Shown here: piece by piece, positions 1 through 9,283 of the stretch
How positions within the stretch are numbered: the stretch's first letter is position 1
Layout of the letters: the number at the start of each line of letters is the position of its first letter
Source: Clostridiales bacterium 1_7_47FAA
GTDB taxonomy: Bacteria > Bacillota > Clostridia > Lachnospirales > Lachnospiraceae
Assembly (NCBI GenBank): GCA_000155435.1
Contig: DS990260.1
Location: 2,620,060-2,684,059, forward strand
Length of the DNA stretch: 64,000 nt
Reading direction: 5' to 3'
Notes under the pieces: model-generated
What the model was told of the DNA's origin: nothing
The model's input: only the letters and a program-made list of their open reading frames with translations
The model's database searches: none
Translations under genes and position numbers: made by a program

Positions 1-91
1 CCATCTGCCTCTGCGGCTTTGTCCTCCGTCCGTGTCTTCCATCTGTCTCTGCGGCTCTGTCCTCCATCCGCGTCTTCCATCTGCCTCTGCG
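1..91. repeat. 38-bp tandem repeat at window edge
   Basis: Two near-identical 38-base units (1-38 and 39-76) begin CCATCTGCCTCTGCGGCT or a one-base variant, and a third unit starts at 77 and decays after about 15 bases. The array may continue beyond the left edge. Low-complexity C/T-rich DNA continues to about 160, just past the 3' end of the LacI-type gene. Confidence 0.7.
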
Positions 92-161
92 TCCCCATCT
101 CACGTCCGCATCTCCCGTATTTCCTACGTACATACGCGCACATCCGCGTACATCCCACCCA

Positions 162-1151
162 TCAAGTGCTTTCCCGCTCCACAATACGCGAAAACAACAT
201 GATTTTATCAGGATTTTCCCTTCCCTCCAGACTGTCGAGAAGAATCCTGGCTGCTTCCAGGCTCATTTCCAACAGGCGGTTATTAAGGGAGGTAAGCTTT
301 GGATAGCAGATATCACAATACTTGGAGTTATCCACGCCCATCACTGCTACCTGCCCAGGCACCTGTATCTTCCTGTCGTGCAGGACACGGATTGCGCTGA
401 CCGCTGACAAATCCTCCCCGAAGATAACCCCCTCCACATCCGGGTGTTCCTCCAGGATCCGTTCCATCATGGCATACCCGTCCTCAAGGGTAGTGGGACA
501 TTCATAAAGCCAGAGTCCTTCCCTTTTCCAGCCTTTTTTTTCCATCCCCTGTATGAATCCCTGCTGTTTGGAGAGGTTGCTTGGGGTGTGGTTAGGCAGG
601 ACAAATGCCAGCTTTTCATGGCCTTTGGCGGTGAGCATTTCCACGCAGTGCTCCACGCCTTCCCTCTCGTCCACCAATACTCCCTTTACATTGGGAAGGT
701 CCAGATAACCGTTGGTAATCACCACCGGAACCTTTGAAAGACCGCTTTCCAATGCCCGTTTCACCGCCTCACACTGAAAGGTGGAGCCCACCAGTATGAC
801 CCCGTCCACACGCCTCTGCTCCAGAACCTTCACCGCATCCACTTTCTTGTCATCCGTAAGCCCTGTATTGAGGATCAGGCTGCAATATCCATGCTTCCCC
901 ATCTCTTCCTCGATATAATATGCGATATCCACATGATGCGCATACCGGATATCCGCAATCAGTATCCCTATCATCCGGCTGGCCTTGTTCACAAGTCCCC
1001 TTGCAGTCTCGTTGGGGCTGTAATCGTACTGTTCCAGCAAAGCCAGTATCTGCTTCCTGGTTTCCTCCTTGATTCCCGGCTTATTGTTCACAACCCGGGA
1101 AACCGTGCTGGCAGAAACCCCGGCTATCCTGGCTATATCATATATAGTCAT
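162..1151 (-). CDS. LacI-family transcriptional regulator
   Basis: DNA-binding repressor of the LacI/GalR family, expected to respond to a sugar-type ligand. The N-terminus carries the family helix-turn-helix (MTIYDIARIAGVSASTVSRV) followed by the hinge. The remaining ~270 residues match the periplasmic-binding-like effector domain (IGILIADIRY, VDGVILVGS, GVDNSKYCDICYPKLTS). The start at 1151 is chosen because an AGGG-type ribosome site lies just upstream and the protein then begins exactly at the HTH; an ATG nine codons earlier would add unrelated residues. No adjacent transporter or enzyme lies inside the window, so the ligand cannot be inferred. Length (329 residues) is normal for the family. 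Confidence 0.93.
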   Translation of the reverse strand: MTIYDIARIAGVSASTVSRVVNNKPGIKEETRKQILALLEQYDYSPNETARGLVNKASRMIGILIADIRYAHHVDIAYYIEEEMGKHGYCSLILNTGLTDDKKVDAVKVLEQRRVDGVILVGSTFQCEAVKRALESGLSKVPVVITNGYLDLPNVKGVLVDEREGVEHCVEMLTAKGHEKLAFVLPNHTPSNLSKQQGFIQGMEKKGWKREGLWLYECPTTLEDGYAMMERILEEHPDVEGVIFGEDLSAVSAIRVLHDRKIQVPGQVAVMGVDNSKYCDICYPKLTSLNNRLLEMSLEAARILLDSLEGRENPDKIMLFSRIVEREST

Positions 1152-1292
1152 ATTTCCCTGCCCCTTCCCATGTAACAATATTTTGCAATCGATTTTATAC
1201 TAAAAACATTGTAGCACGGGGGCCTTTTTCCTGCAAGTGTAAAGTTGGGAATGGGTTTCCTGCCGGTTTTAACGCCAATGAGGGCGTGTCCC

Positions 1293-1485
1293 TCACTTTC
1301 CGGCCTCCGATGGCTGGCACAAAGGACAATAGTAAACAGTCCCGCCCAGATACATCTCCTTCGTATCCGCCCTGTTCTGTCATGTCTGCCATCACGTCCC
1401 TGATTGCATGAAAGACCTTCTCCTCATCCTTGGCAGACCAGTCTTCCAGTTTTTTCCTTGGATGTATCCCTGCCCGCGTATCCAT
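1293..1485 (-). pseudogene. Remnant of Fpg/Nei-type DNA glycosylase (C-terminal end)
   Basis: Two pieces of a formamidopyrimidine/endonuclease VIII-type glycosylase are visible. The first, AGIHPRKKLEDWSAKDEEKV..MADMTEQGG, matches the helix-two-turn-helix region of clostridial Fpg/Nei-like proteins. The second is in another reading frame and reads KEMYLGGTVYYCPLCQ, then stops at 1293; this is the C-terminal zinc-finger end with its CxxC half. The intervening residues, including the first CxxC, are deleted and the frame is shifted. The N-terminal catalytic domain is absent. I infer a dead, internally deleted gene fragment. Confidence 0.6.
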
Positions 1486-1532
1486 TGCTCCCCAATCATT
1501 CCGGGGCTATTTCCCCATTTCTGCTATATCTT

Positions 1533-1961
1533 CTATTTCTTCTTTTTCATCCGCACCCCAATCATTTCCTTCACATCCTCCAGCGTCTCCTTATCCCTTA
1601 CCTCTATCATGAGCCATCTTCCCCCATTAAAAGGAGCCGTACCTGCATACAGTTCCTGTAGGTACGGCGAGCATCCCTTCAGTACTAATTCCGCCTCAGC
1701 CGCCTCCTTGGCGCCAATGGAAACCATGCAGATAAAATATCCATGATCCGGATAAAGAGTGCAGATGGCCCTGGACCCCTTCTTATACTTCACATTCCAG
1801 CCTGTCTGCATGGAACATCTGCTGTATTCAATGCTGGGCGAAGTGACGTATGTCTTTTGCAGATAACTGCACAGCTGCTCCCAATACGGGCTATTGACAA
1901 ATTCCCCAATCTGCTTCATATCCGGCTGGCAATGGGCCGGGTAAGTTTCATGCCAAACCAT
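1533..1961 (-). CDS. DUF3788 family protein
   Basis: Small soluble protein of about 142 residues resembling the DUF3788 family: an N-terminal YWEQLCSYL segment, then WNVKYKKGSRAICTLYP and a GYFICMVSIG strand, ending in a basic tail. The family has no established biochemical role. I place the start at the ATG before VWHETYP because GAGG lies eight bases upstream; an ATG twelve codons earlier has no clear ribosome site. It is followed downstream only by the glycosylase remnant and preceded by the FUSC-like gene on the same strand. Confidence 0.7.
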   Translation of the reverse strand: MVWHETYPAHCQPDMKQIGEFVNSPYWEQLCSYLQKTYVTSPSIEYSRCSMQTGWNVKYKKGSRAICTLYPDHGYFICMVSIGAKEAAEAELVLKGCSPYLQELYAGTAPFNGGRWLMIEVRDKETLEDVKEMIGVRMKKKK

Positions 1962-2029
1962 ATCCAATTCCTCACTTTCATCTGTTTTACCAATCATATC
2001 AGAGCAAAGATGACATCAGTGTGTCATTA

Positions 2030-3067
2030 TTATGTGTTTTCATTGTCACCGTCCTGCCAGAAACTGCGTATATCATGCTGGGTAAGCCCGTCCACAAACT
2101 CCCGTTTTAATACCAGGAACTGTTCCAGTTCCAACATGACCTGGAACAGAACCGCCCTGGACTCGAATTCCTCCCTGGTCGCAGGAAGGGGCTGAAGCCT
2201 CATCTGCCGCTTTACATCCTCCAGTTCTTTAAGCAGCCCGCGGGCATTATTATATTCGTGGAAGGAACTGCTGACCGACATAAAAAGCCTGGCCAGATAC
2301 CGCGCCTGACCCGGAAATGAATCAAACCATTCCAGGTGCGACCGGATCCTGCGCAGGATTAACAGCTGGTTTTTCCGCAGCCCCATATAGGCCAGATAGT
2401 ATATCGTCTCTGCCAGCAACCTGTTTTCCATCTCCTTATACGCATCCTCTTCCCCCTGTCTCAGCATTTCCTCCAGATTGGAAAATACTGTTTCATCCCC
2501 GGAATCCCGGAGTTTTAGCATATTGCCGCCGCACTGTCCATCCCCATTCAGCATATCGCCCATCTGAGCCAGGATACACCGGAACTGTGACTCAATCCGG
2601 TGCTGCTTCTGCCGTATCACCCCGGTTTTTCCGGGCATATAGAGGTTCATTGCCACTCCCACCCCGGTTCCAACCAGCAAAAGCAGTACCTCATTCAAAA
2701 TATTGCCTGCCGACACCGAGCCTTCGGTCAGGAAATGGGTCATAAGAACCGTGCTTACCGATATTCCCTCCTGCACATTCAGCAATGTGCATACCGGGGT
2801 AAACACCAGAAGAAATGCGCCGACTGCAATGGGGCGGTATCCCAGGAAGTAAAAACACACCGGGGCCAGCAGCAGAGCCACAAGGAAGGCCGCCATGCGC
2901 TTTGCCATCACACGGATTGTCTCCCGCTTCGTGTCATGTATGCTTAAAAGGGTAATCACTGCCGCCGATGCAGCGTAATTCAGCCCCAGCCATTCCGCCG
3001 CCACCATCGACAGAAGGCTTCCCCCTGCAATTTTTATGATTTTCAATCCATTCAAACCACGGTTCAT
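2030..3067 (-). CDS. Aromatic acid exporter / FUSC-like membrane protein
   Basis: Membrane protein of about 345 residues. The first ~150 residues hold several hydrophobic segments (GGSLLSMVAAEWLGLNYAAS, FLVALLLAPVCFYFLGY, LNEVLLLLVGTGVGVAMNLY). The remaining ~190 residues form a hydrophilic helical cytoplasmic domain. This layout matches the ArAE_1 / DUF939 family of putative aromatic-acid exporters; the actual substrate is unknown. The start is the ATG at 3067, seven bases after AAGGA; a TTG directly before it is less likely. It stands apart from the nucleotidyltransferase pair by about 110 bases. Confidence 0.8.
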   Translation of the reverse strand: MNRGLNGLKIIKIAGGSLLSMVAAEWLGLNYAASAAVITLLSIHDTKRETIRVMAKRMAAFLVALLLAPVCFYFLGYRPIAVGAFLLVFTPVCTLLNVQEGISVSTVLMTHFLTEGSVSAGNILNEVLLLLVGTGVGVAMNLYMPGKTGVIRQKQHRIESQFRCILAQMGDMLNGDGQCGGNMLKLRDSGDETVFSNLEEMLRQGEEDAYKEMENRLLAETIYYLAYMGLRKNQLLILRRIRSHLEWFDSFPGQARYLARLFMSVSSSFHEYNNARGLLKELEDVKRQMRLQPLPATREEFESRAVLFQVMLELEQFLVLKREFVDGLTQHDIRSFWQDGDNENT

Positions 3068-3177
3068 CAATAAATCCTTTCAGGTTCCAATTTTCAGTCA
3101 TTGCAATTCCCTTTATTTGGAAATCATGCCCACAACGGAAACGTTGTATTTACAACATTTACCAGATTACGGCAGCA

Positions 3178-3948
3178 TCAATCCAGCATTTCCAGAACTT
3201 CCAGAAAAACATGGTTCAGCTCCTCCCAGCCGTTCATCCTGTCATCGGCAAGGACGGATGCGGCGGCCTTCTGCCGTTTTAGCTCCTGTTCAATGAAATC
3301 CTGTATAACCGGAATCCTCTGTCCCTTTTCACTTTCGCCGCTTCTCTTTTTTATCTCCAGAAGTTCCTCAATGCCTGCCCGTAAATCCCCCGGCATTTCC
3401 ATCTTCATCAGGTCATCAAACAGTACCGGGGGCGGACAGCCCTTCTCCAGTATATAACGCCCGGCCAGCAATGGCCGCAGCGCATAAAAATATTTTTTGT
3501 ATCTGACCTGATTCTCCTGAAGGAACTGGTCACAGGTGTTCCCGGCCGTGCCGCAGTAATGATGGACCGCCGCCTTTACCGAAAAGCATGGGGCAGCGGC
3601 ATCATAAATCCTGTTCCAGATGTCTGTTGTCTTATATACCACGGGCGAATTCCCCCACTCAAACAGGGTGGCGTTTCCCCTGTGGAAATGCTTCAGCGTT
3701 TTTTTAAGGTCCCACCCATTGATATCCAGCACCTCATCCATCTGCCACTCTATCACGTCCCTCGGCTCATCCAGGCGCAGATAATCCTCCCTGGCCCTTA
3801 CGTATATGAACCGGACATCGTAATCACTGTCCGGTGAAGCAAATCCCCATGCCCGGCTCCCGGACTCCACTGCATGGAGTATTGTCACATGCTCCTGCTT
3901 TTCAATCTCCTTCAGCTTCATCTGGATCTCATCTATGATTCCCATCAT
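3178..3948 (-). CDS. RlaP-type nucleotidyltransferase, second of a pair
   Basis: Protein of 256 residues with the polymerase-beta-like nucleotidyltransferase signature near the N-terminus: SGSRAWGFASPDSDYDVRFI, giving the Gly-Ser loop and the two metal-binding aspartates (DYD). It resembles the RlaP family (PF10127), described as nucleotidyltransferases associated with RNA repair. The following helical part contains WGNSPVVYK and a C-terminal basic segment. It overlaps the upstream paralog by one base, which implies translational coupling. The substrate is not evident, and no RNA ligase gene is adjacent in the window. Confidence 0.82.
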   Translation of the reverse strand: MMGIIDEIQMKLKEIEKQEHVTILHAVESGSRAWGFASPDSDYDVRFIYVRAREDYLRLDEPRDVIEWQMDEVLDINGWDLKKTLKHFHRGNATLFEWGNSPVVYKTTDIWNRIYDAAAPCFSVKAAVHHYCGTAGNTCDQFLQENQVRYKKYFYALRPLLAGRYILEKGCPPPVLFDDLMKMEMPGDLRAGIEELLEIKKRSGESEKGQRIPVIQDFIEQELKRQKAAASVLADDRMNGWEELNHVFLEVLEMLD

Positions 3949-4979
3949 CAGTAATCCCCCTCTATGGCCTTCCTGTTCACATATTCCACAAATGCCTCCA
4001 CCTTTTCCATATCCGGATTATCTGGAAGGATTGTATTCTTCGTTGCCTGTAGAAGCCGCTCCTCGTAGTCCTTTAGCATGTCATAGAAATCGCTGCCAAA
4101 GGTCCCGTCCTCCTTCTGAAATCCTCCGGACCGTATCCTGAGCAGCAGATCAAGGTCAGACCTCCTGTTTGTCCGGATTTCCCCTTTTTCCAGGATATCC
4201 ACTGCCATCATGAACAGCCGGATAAGATGCATGGCATGTTTGTTCAGATGGTTATCATCCTTCTTTTTGTTCCGTTTTCCAATCTTATCATAGTCCTTTA
4301 CAACGCTGTGCATGATGGACCACATATTCTCATAATCCCGAAGGGGCATATGCCTGTAATGGGCATCCACAAATATCTCTGTCTCCAGCAGCGGATTCTC
4401 CGCCTTATCAATATAGAGACGGATACTGCCTTTGTCAAAATCAGCATACCGCCGTTCAAAATCCTCCAATGCATTTGTCACCGAGTTGAAGATATGGCGT
4501 TCCCTCTCTGTCTGCGGCATGGAGTCCCTGGCAATTGCGTTCTGCAGACGCCGCAGCTGGGCGCCCGCATATCCGCCAAAGGACTTGGCTGCGCGCTTGG
4601 ACAGGAACATTTTCCTGTTGTCCAGAAGCTCCTGTCCAAGACTTGACTTTATCAGGTACTGGTCATGGTCCAGGCCCAGAATCTCGCATGTATTGGGGTT
4701 ACACTCCAGCAGCAGCCTCACCATTTTGTTAAATGAATAGATAACCGTATCCGTACCGCTGTCCTCATACTGCTCAAACTCCGTCAGACCAATCAGGTCC
4801 GAGGGCATGTTAAGGGTAATTCCCCTGAAGTCAATATCGCTGTTTTCATTATTCGTCCCGTAAGCATGGCTTCCGCCCAGCCCAAGAAGCATGATCCGCC
4901 TGCCCAGTCTTGGCTCGGTCCTCAAGAAGCCATACTGCGGGGTGTTCATAAGGTGTCTGAAGTCCGGTTGTCTTGTCAA
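3948..4979 (-). CDS. RlaP-type nucleotidyltransferase, first of a pair
   Basis: Nucleotidyltransferase of 343 residues. The active-site segment GGSHAYGTNNENSDIDFRGI contains the GS loop and DxD metal ligands (DID), as in the RlaP / PF10127 family. Longer than its downstream partner, it has an additional helical C-terminal region. The start is TTG at 4979, not ATG: GGAGG lies seven bases upstream and no in-frame ATG fits better. A perfect palindrome at 5009-5027 lies about 30 bases upstream, between start and a TATAAT-like -10 element, and may control this two-gene operon. Confidence 0.82.
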   Translation of the reverse strand: MTRQPDFRHLMNTPQYGFLRTEPRLGRRIMLLGLGGSHAYGTNNENSDIDFRGITLNMPSDLIGLTEFEQYEDSGTDTVIYSFNKMVRLLLECNPNTCEILGLDHDQYLIKSSLGQELLDNRKMFLSKRAAKSFGGYAGAQLRRLQNAIARDSMPQTERERHIFNSVTNALEDFERRYADFDKGSIRLYIDKAENPLLETEIFVDAHYRHMPLRDYENMWSIMHSVVKDYDKIGKRNKKKDDNHLNKHAMHLIRLFMMAVDILEKGEIRTNRRSDLDLLLRIRSGGFQKEDGTFGSDFYDMLKDYEERLLQATKNTILPDNPDMEKVEAFVEYVNRKAIEGDY

Positions 4980-5008
4980 ATGCCTGTCCTCCCTGTATTA
5001 TGTTTACC

Positions 5009-5027
5009 TGAAAATGAATCATTTTCA
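5009..5027. promoter_or_regulatory. Perfect palindrome upstream of nucleotidyltransferase operon
   Basis: TGAAAATGAATCATTTTCA is a perfect 9-1-9 inverted repeat. It lies 30 bases upstream of the TTG start at 4979 and 20 bases downstream of a TATAAT hexamer read on the minus strand at 5047-5052. That is the position of an operator near the transcription start. It resembles iron- or peroxide-responsive (Fur/PerR-like) boxes in symmetry but matches their consensus only partly, so the regulator is left open. Confidence 0.5.
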
Positions 5028-5090
5028 TCTATATTATCTAATCTATATTATAGCGTAACCTTTTCCGTATTAAAAGAAAAAGAAGAGTCA

Positions 5091-5255
5091 TCAAGACTCC
5101 TCTGTTTCCTCTTTCCCGTATTTATGGATATCTTTTTTCTGTCTCAGTGTATTAGGTCCCAGGAACTCCCCGTCCGTCCAATGGTTGTTAAATGTCTCAA
5201 CCTCCCTGGCCCGGGCCTCCAGTTCCTTCGTGGACTCCTGCTCTCCCTGCTTCAT
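5091..5255 (-). CDS. Small hydrophilic protein, unknown function
   Basis: About 54 residues, highly charged, with the C-terminal motif KKDIHKYGKEE. Start chosen at the ATG preceded by GAGGTG with six bases spacing. No domain recognised. The 3' end and downstream DNA have a decayed second copy at 7388-7500 (see that entry). The order 5323-5679 gene, this gene, then the nucleotidyltransferases is co-directional, but a TATAAT between this gene and 4979 suggests a separate promoter for the latter. Confidence 0.45.
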   Translation of the reverse strand: MKQGEQESTKELEARAREVETFNNHWTDGEFLGPNTLRQKKDIHKYGKEETEES

Positions 5256-5322
5256 TGTCATCACCTCAGGGATAGTATGGCCGCCAGGCCGGGATGGTAT
5301 GCAGGGCAATCTTGTACAGACC

Positions 5323-5679
5323 CTATATTTTCAAAAAATAATACAGATTGATTCCCTCAATGGATATACCCATATATGGATTGTCAAAGACCTCCCTCAC
5401 ACCCTTCACTACCCTGATGAATGTCTTGTGGAACTCTGTCTCGCTTTCCACTTCCACAGGATTCCATACGGATGTATACTCCGCAGTAGGGCCTTTTAAT
5501 TCACAGCCCCGCCTGTCCCCGCAGATCATATAAGACATGGCCAGCCTTGCGCTTATGTAAATCCCAGTCTCAAGATATATCCTGTCTGCCACGTCTTCCC
5601 ATGTCCTAATTAAGACATCCTCCGTAAATTTTTCCGGTCCCAGACCTGCAAATATAACGATGTACCGCTTTGTCAGCAT
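5323..5679 (-). CDS. Hypothetical protein, 118 residues
   Basis: Small soluble protein with an N-terminal hydrophobic strand (RYIVIFAGLG), a cysteine-containing central part (MICGDRRGCELKG) and a C-terminal EGINLYYFL. It resembles small phage-like or host hypothetical proteins, but I recognise no family and assign no function. The start has an AAGG element about ten bases upstream. It lies 80 bases downstream of the methyltransferase gene on the same strand and 70 bases upstream of the small KYGKEE protein. Confidence 0.55.
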   Translation of the reverse strand: MLTKRYIVIFAGLGPEKFTEDVLIRTWEDVADRIYLETGIYISARLAMSYMICGDRRGCELKGPTAEYTSVWNPVEVESETEFHKTFIRVVKGVREVFDNPYMGISIEGINLYYFLKI

Positions 5680-5762
5680 CTATTTCAGCCTTTTTTATTT
5701 AGTATATTGGAGGCTGCCTGGCATTATTCTGGGTAGGCACGGCCATAAAAGTAATGGGACAG

Positions 5763-7262
5763 TTAATTCCCCGCGTAACGGAGGATCATGATATGGGTTC
5801 CTTCTTTCTTCGATACTTCATGGCTTTTCATGATACTGAAGCCTGTACGGAAGGTTAACTGGACCACATCTTCCCTATTATGGGTATACAGGATCAGAAC
5901 CGAACCTTTTTTCAGAAAGTCAGGGATTATCTGAAAAAACCGTTTGTAAATATCATAGACCTCATCATCTGTCAGACGGCCAATCTTAAAGGGCATATTG
6001 GTAATCACTTCGTCAAAGAGATAGTCATGTGTAAACTGGAAGAAATCCCGGTTGATAAAGTGGATGACCTGCCTTGCCGCCTCTGCGTTCTCCCTGGCTT
6101 TCAATATGGCGTCCTCCTGGATATCGATTCCGTATGAGGTATTGGCCCGGACTGCTTTATGGCGTTCAATCAGCATGGTCCCTACCCCGCAAAATGGATC
6201 CAGGACCTGCGCATCCTCTTTCATGTATTCTTTTGCAAGCGCTGCGGTCAGGGCCGCGTTAACCGGCTTTATGCTGGTGGGGATCACTTCCCTGCGGTAG
6301 GAAAACCGCGTGTCCTTCAGGGTAAACAGCTTTACCATGATGTTGCAGTTCCCCAGCTTATTTTCAATTAACCGCAGCTCAAATTCGTAATTTTCCGTTG
6401 TGTTTATCAATTTCCTGTCTGATAATGCTTCAATCTTAGAAGCCACCTTTTTCAGGAACACGCTTTTCTGGCCCAAATCCTTCTTACTCTTTAACTCCAG
6501 CCGGAAATGATAGGGCGGGTTTCCTTCATGGCTTTTTGACAGGAAGGATAGCAGCGGGGAATCAACCACTGTATGGGCAATCTTATCCGGTTCCATTTCG
6601 CTGGTTTCCATGCCCCTTACCACAAACAGCAGCTCCTGATAGGTGCGGATTCCCTTAATCCAGTTAAGATTGGTAACCCTTGCCATGACCCCGGCTCCCA
6701 TAAGCTTTATTTTCGCATTTGGCTCCAGCTCCATCAGTTCACCGGCGGTCAGCTCCCGGTAATTCCGGTTGGTAATCAGAAAGATGTCATAGGCTTTATC
6801 CCAGCCAATGAATTTATGGGCGGAAACCCCTTCTATGTGGACAATCAGGAAGGATAGCTTCCTCATTTCTTCCATTACATGCTTCTGGTTTTCTTCCGTA
6901 ACCTTTTCTTTTCCCAACACAGCCAGCTGCTCTTTTATGGCATCCATATACTCCCTATAATCAAAGTTGCCGATGGCTGATAAGTAGGAACTCTTAACAA
7001 ACCTCTGCCCATCCTCCTGATATGCCTTCCAGATAGGCGCCAAAAACAACGGATTCCTCAAATCCCCCATCAGCAGCGCTGCATTCTTCCTGGTCTTGGC
7101 ATCTTCCGACTGCAGCAGGTTGATAAGGACCGCCTCCTTGCCTTCCAAAAGGGATGAAAGCTTCCTCCGCTCCCCATTGTCCTTTATTTCCTGCCTGATT
7201 TTACTGAGATTCTGTCTTACTTCCTGTCCATCCTGGATCTGCTCCCATAATTCCTGTATCAT
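5763..7262 (-). CDS. HEAT-repeat, THUMP-like RNA methyltransferase
   Basis: Protein of 499 residues. Residues ~1-120 look like HEAT-type helical repeats (KTRKNAALLMGDLRNPLFLAP). A middle region resembles the RNA-binding part of UPF0020/Trm14-like enzymes. The C-terminal ~170 residues carry a Rossmann methyltransferase with motif I LDPFCGVGTML and catalytic motif ITNMPFKIG. The last is an NMPF variant of the NPPF/Y motif that methylates exocyclic amines. By family it should be an S-adenosylmethionine-dependent RNA (guanine-N2) methyltransferase; the target base is unknown. AAGGAG lies four bases before the ATG. Confidence 0.85.
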   Translation of the reverse strand: MIQELWEQIQDGQEVRQNLSKIRQEIKDNGERRKLSSLLEGKEAVLINLLQSEDAKTRKNAALLMGDLRNPLFLAPIWKAYQEDGQRFVKSSYLSAIGNFDYREYMDAIKEQLAVLGKEKVTEENQKHVMEEMRKLSFLIVHIEGVSAHKFIGWDKAYDIFLITNRNYRELTAGELMELEPNAKIKLMGAGVMARVTNLNWIKGIRTYQELLFVVRGMETSEMEPDKIAHTVVDSPLLSFLSKSHEGNPPYHFRLELKSKKDLGQKSVFLKKVASKIEALSDRKLINTTENYEFELRLIENKLGNCNIMVKLFTLKDTRFSYRREVIPTSIKPVNAALTAALAKEYMKEDAQVLDPFCGVGTMLIERHKAVRANTSYGIDIQEDAILKARENAEAARQVIHFINRDFFQFTHDYLFDEVITNMPFKIGRLTDDEVYDIYKRFFQIIPDFLKKGSVLILYTHNREDVVQLTFRTGFSIMKSHEVSKKEGTHIMILRYAGN

Positions 7263-7387
7263 AGTTCTCCTTGCGTTTATTATATTTATAGTTACCGCTG
7301 TTACTGCTGTCCTTATTTAATCATCCGTGGAAAAGCCAGGAAACATATATCCCTCCTGTAAGACACATAAATAAGTATGCATGTCTT

Positions 7388-7500
7388 ATATTATAGCGCA
7401 TCTTTTCCCTTAATAGAAGAAAAAGAAGGGACAATATGATTTCCTTGCCCCCTCTTACCCGTATTTATGGATTTTTTATCTTTTCCTTGTATCAAAACCC
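7388..7500. repeat. Decayed second copy of the 5045-5150 segment
   Basis: Read on the minus strand, this stretch shares ATCCATAAATACGGG, then AAGAGG, then a CTTCTTTTTCTT tract and CGCTATAATATA with the segment at 5045-5135. The shared part covers the 3' end of the small gene at 5091 and its downstream promoter-like sequence. A 65-codon frame (7391-7588) overlaps the chemotaxis-receptor stop by ATGA and runs through this copy. I regard that frame as doubtful because its second half is the diverged repeat. Confidence 0.5.
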
Positions 7501-7584
7501 ATGAGGAAATTGTATTCAGACAATTCACAACCAGGAAGCACATTATATACATCTGCTGTGACTCTCCGCAATGAATACTTTTCT

Positions 7585-9258
7585 TCATACGCCATTTAAC
7601 CTAAAGCGGCTTACCCTGCTTTTCAGAACCTGGGACTGTCCGTAGAGTTCTTCGGACGCGGCGGCTGACTCCTCTGCAGTGGCAGAGTTGGTCTGAACTA
7701 TTTCGGATATCTGGTCGATGCCTGCGGAAATCATTTCAGTCGCGGCTGCCTGCCTTTTTGAAGCCTCCGCGATTTGGTTTATTTTAGATATCATATCATC
7801 GGTACCACCAGCTATATTCATGAGCGAGGCTGCGGTTTCTTCCGCTACTTTTGTTCCATAATCAACCAGAGAGAGAGACTGCTCAATCAATGCCTCCGTG
7901 CCCTTTGAAGCATCTGATGATTTGGTTGCCAGGTTGCGCACCTCCTGAGCCACCACGGAAAATCCTTTGCTTGATTCACCAGCCCGGGCCGCCTCCACAG
8001 CGGCATTGAGGGCCAATATATTGGTCTGGAACGCGATATCATCAATCGTCTTTATGATTTTTCTGATTTGCGTAGAGTTTGCATTGATTTCTTCCATCGC
8101 ATGTTTCATTTCCTGCATCTGCTGGTTACAGGCCAGAATATTTGCGCCCATTTCACCTGCCGCTGTTTTTACCAATTGTGAGGTTTCCGCATTCTCCCTC
8201 ACCTGCCGGGATATCTCTGACATGGTCGCTGCCAGTTCTTCCACCGAGCTGGCCTGGGCTATGACACCCTGCGAAAGTATCTGTGCACCGTTGGAAACCT
8301 GGTCTGCCCCGCTGGCAACCTGGTCGGAGAACATGTTGATTTCTGAAATGGTCTCATTCAGAGAATTAAGTACAATAAACAGGGACTCCTGTACCGGCCG
8401 AAAATCCCCCTGGAAATCATCATAGCACGGTATTTTCAGATTACTGTCCGCCAGCTGCTGCATAACCCTGGAAATCGCATCCATGTAATAGGAAATCTTG
8501 TCTGACATTTGCCGTATACTGTTTGAAAGGCTTCCCAACTCATCCTTTGATGTATATTTTACATCAATTTTCAGATGTCCCTGCTCCATCTGCCTGGCTG
8601 CAGATTCCAGCTCCTTAATCGGTCTGGTAATGCTGCGGGTGATATAGACTCCAAAAAGAACGCTTACAAGTACACTGGCTAACCCCAACACAGACAATAC
8701 AACAATAAATTTTGTCTGCGCGGCGCGCAGATTCATAATCAATGCATCTGCTTTCTTGTCCGCTATTTCAATAAGTTCATCCAGTTCCGCCTGTGCTTTA
8801 TGTATGGTTATGATATTATTTGCCTCCATATAGGCAGCAGCTTCTGCCTTTTGATCCTGCACCGCAAGTCCCAGGACATGCTCACGCTGCGGCGCAAGTT
8901 CAGTCAGCGCCGCCTGGAGCCGATCCACAATTGCCTGGTCTCCCAAAAAATCTTTCTGGATAATAGGTATCAGTTCCTGGATCTTGCTTTCACACGCCCT
9001 GGCATTATTTAACGCCTGCTCCGTATCCGCCTGATTGGTACTGGCGATGGCACGAAATACAGATTTCTGCATTGCCTCAAAACTGGAATTAACCGTATTC
9101 GCCGCATTCAGGACTTTGAAAGGACCATTATAGAACGCCTCCACTTTTGTCCTGATACTTATTAAGTTTCCAATACTCACGGCAATGCTGATTACCAATA
9201 AACTCAGAACAAATGCATAAGAAATCGTGAGTTTTTTACTGACTTTAAAATTCTTCAT
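7585..9258 (-). CDS. Methyl-accepting chemotaxis protein
   Basis: Membrane chemoreceptor of about 557 residues. It has an N-terminal membrane segment ([19 protein letters not shown]), a ~150-residue helical sensing domain of the four-helix-bundle type, a second membrane segment ([19 protein letters not shown]) and a HAMP domain. A signalling helix follows, with the conserved hairpin tip ([35 protein letters not shown]). It would signal to CheA/CheW, which are not in the window. The start at 9258 has AGGAGG nine bases upstream; an ATG 16 codons earlier would overlap the preceding gene. It is the last gene of a five-gene signalling cluster, 25 bases after the GGDEF-EAL gene. Confidence 0.93.
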   Translation of the reverse strand: MKNFKVSKKLTISYAFVLSLLVISIAVSIGNLISIRTKVEAFYNGPFKVLNAANTVNSSFEAMQKSVFRAIASTNQADTEQALNNARACESKIQELIPIIQKDFLGDQAIVDRLQAALTELAPQREHVLGLAVQDQKAEAAAYMEANNIITIHKAQAELDELIEIADKKADALIMNLRAAQTKFIVVLSVLGLASVLVSVLFGVYITRSITRPIKELESAARQMEQGHLKIDVKYTSKDELGSLSNSIRQMSDKISYYMDAISRVMQQLADSNLKIPCYDDFQGDFRPVQESLFIVLNSLNETISEINMFSDQVASGADQVSNGAQILSQGVIAQASSVEELAATMSEISRQVRENAETSQLVKTAAGEMGANILACNQQMQEMKHAMEEINANSTQIRKIIKTIDDIAFQTNILALNAAVEAARAGESSKGFSVVAQEVRNLATKSSDASKGTEALIEQSLSLVDYGTKVAEETAASLMNIAGGTDDMISKINQIAEASKRQAAATEMISAGIDQISEIVQTNSATAEESAAASEELYGQSQVLKSRVSRFRLNGV

Positions 9259-9283
9259 AGCTATTTTTCCTCCTGTTACCGAA

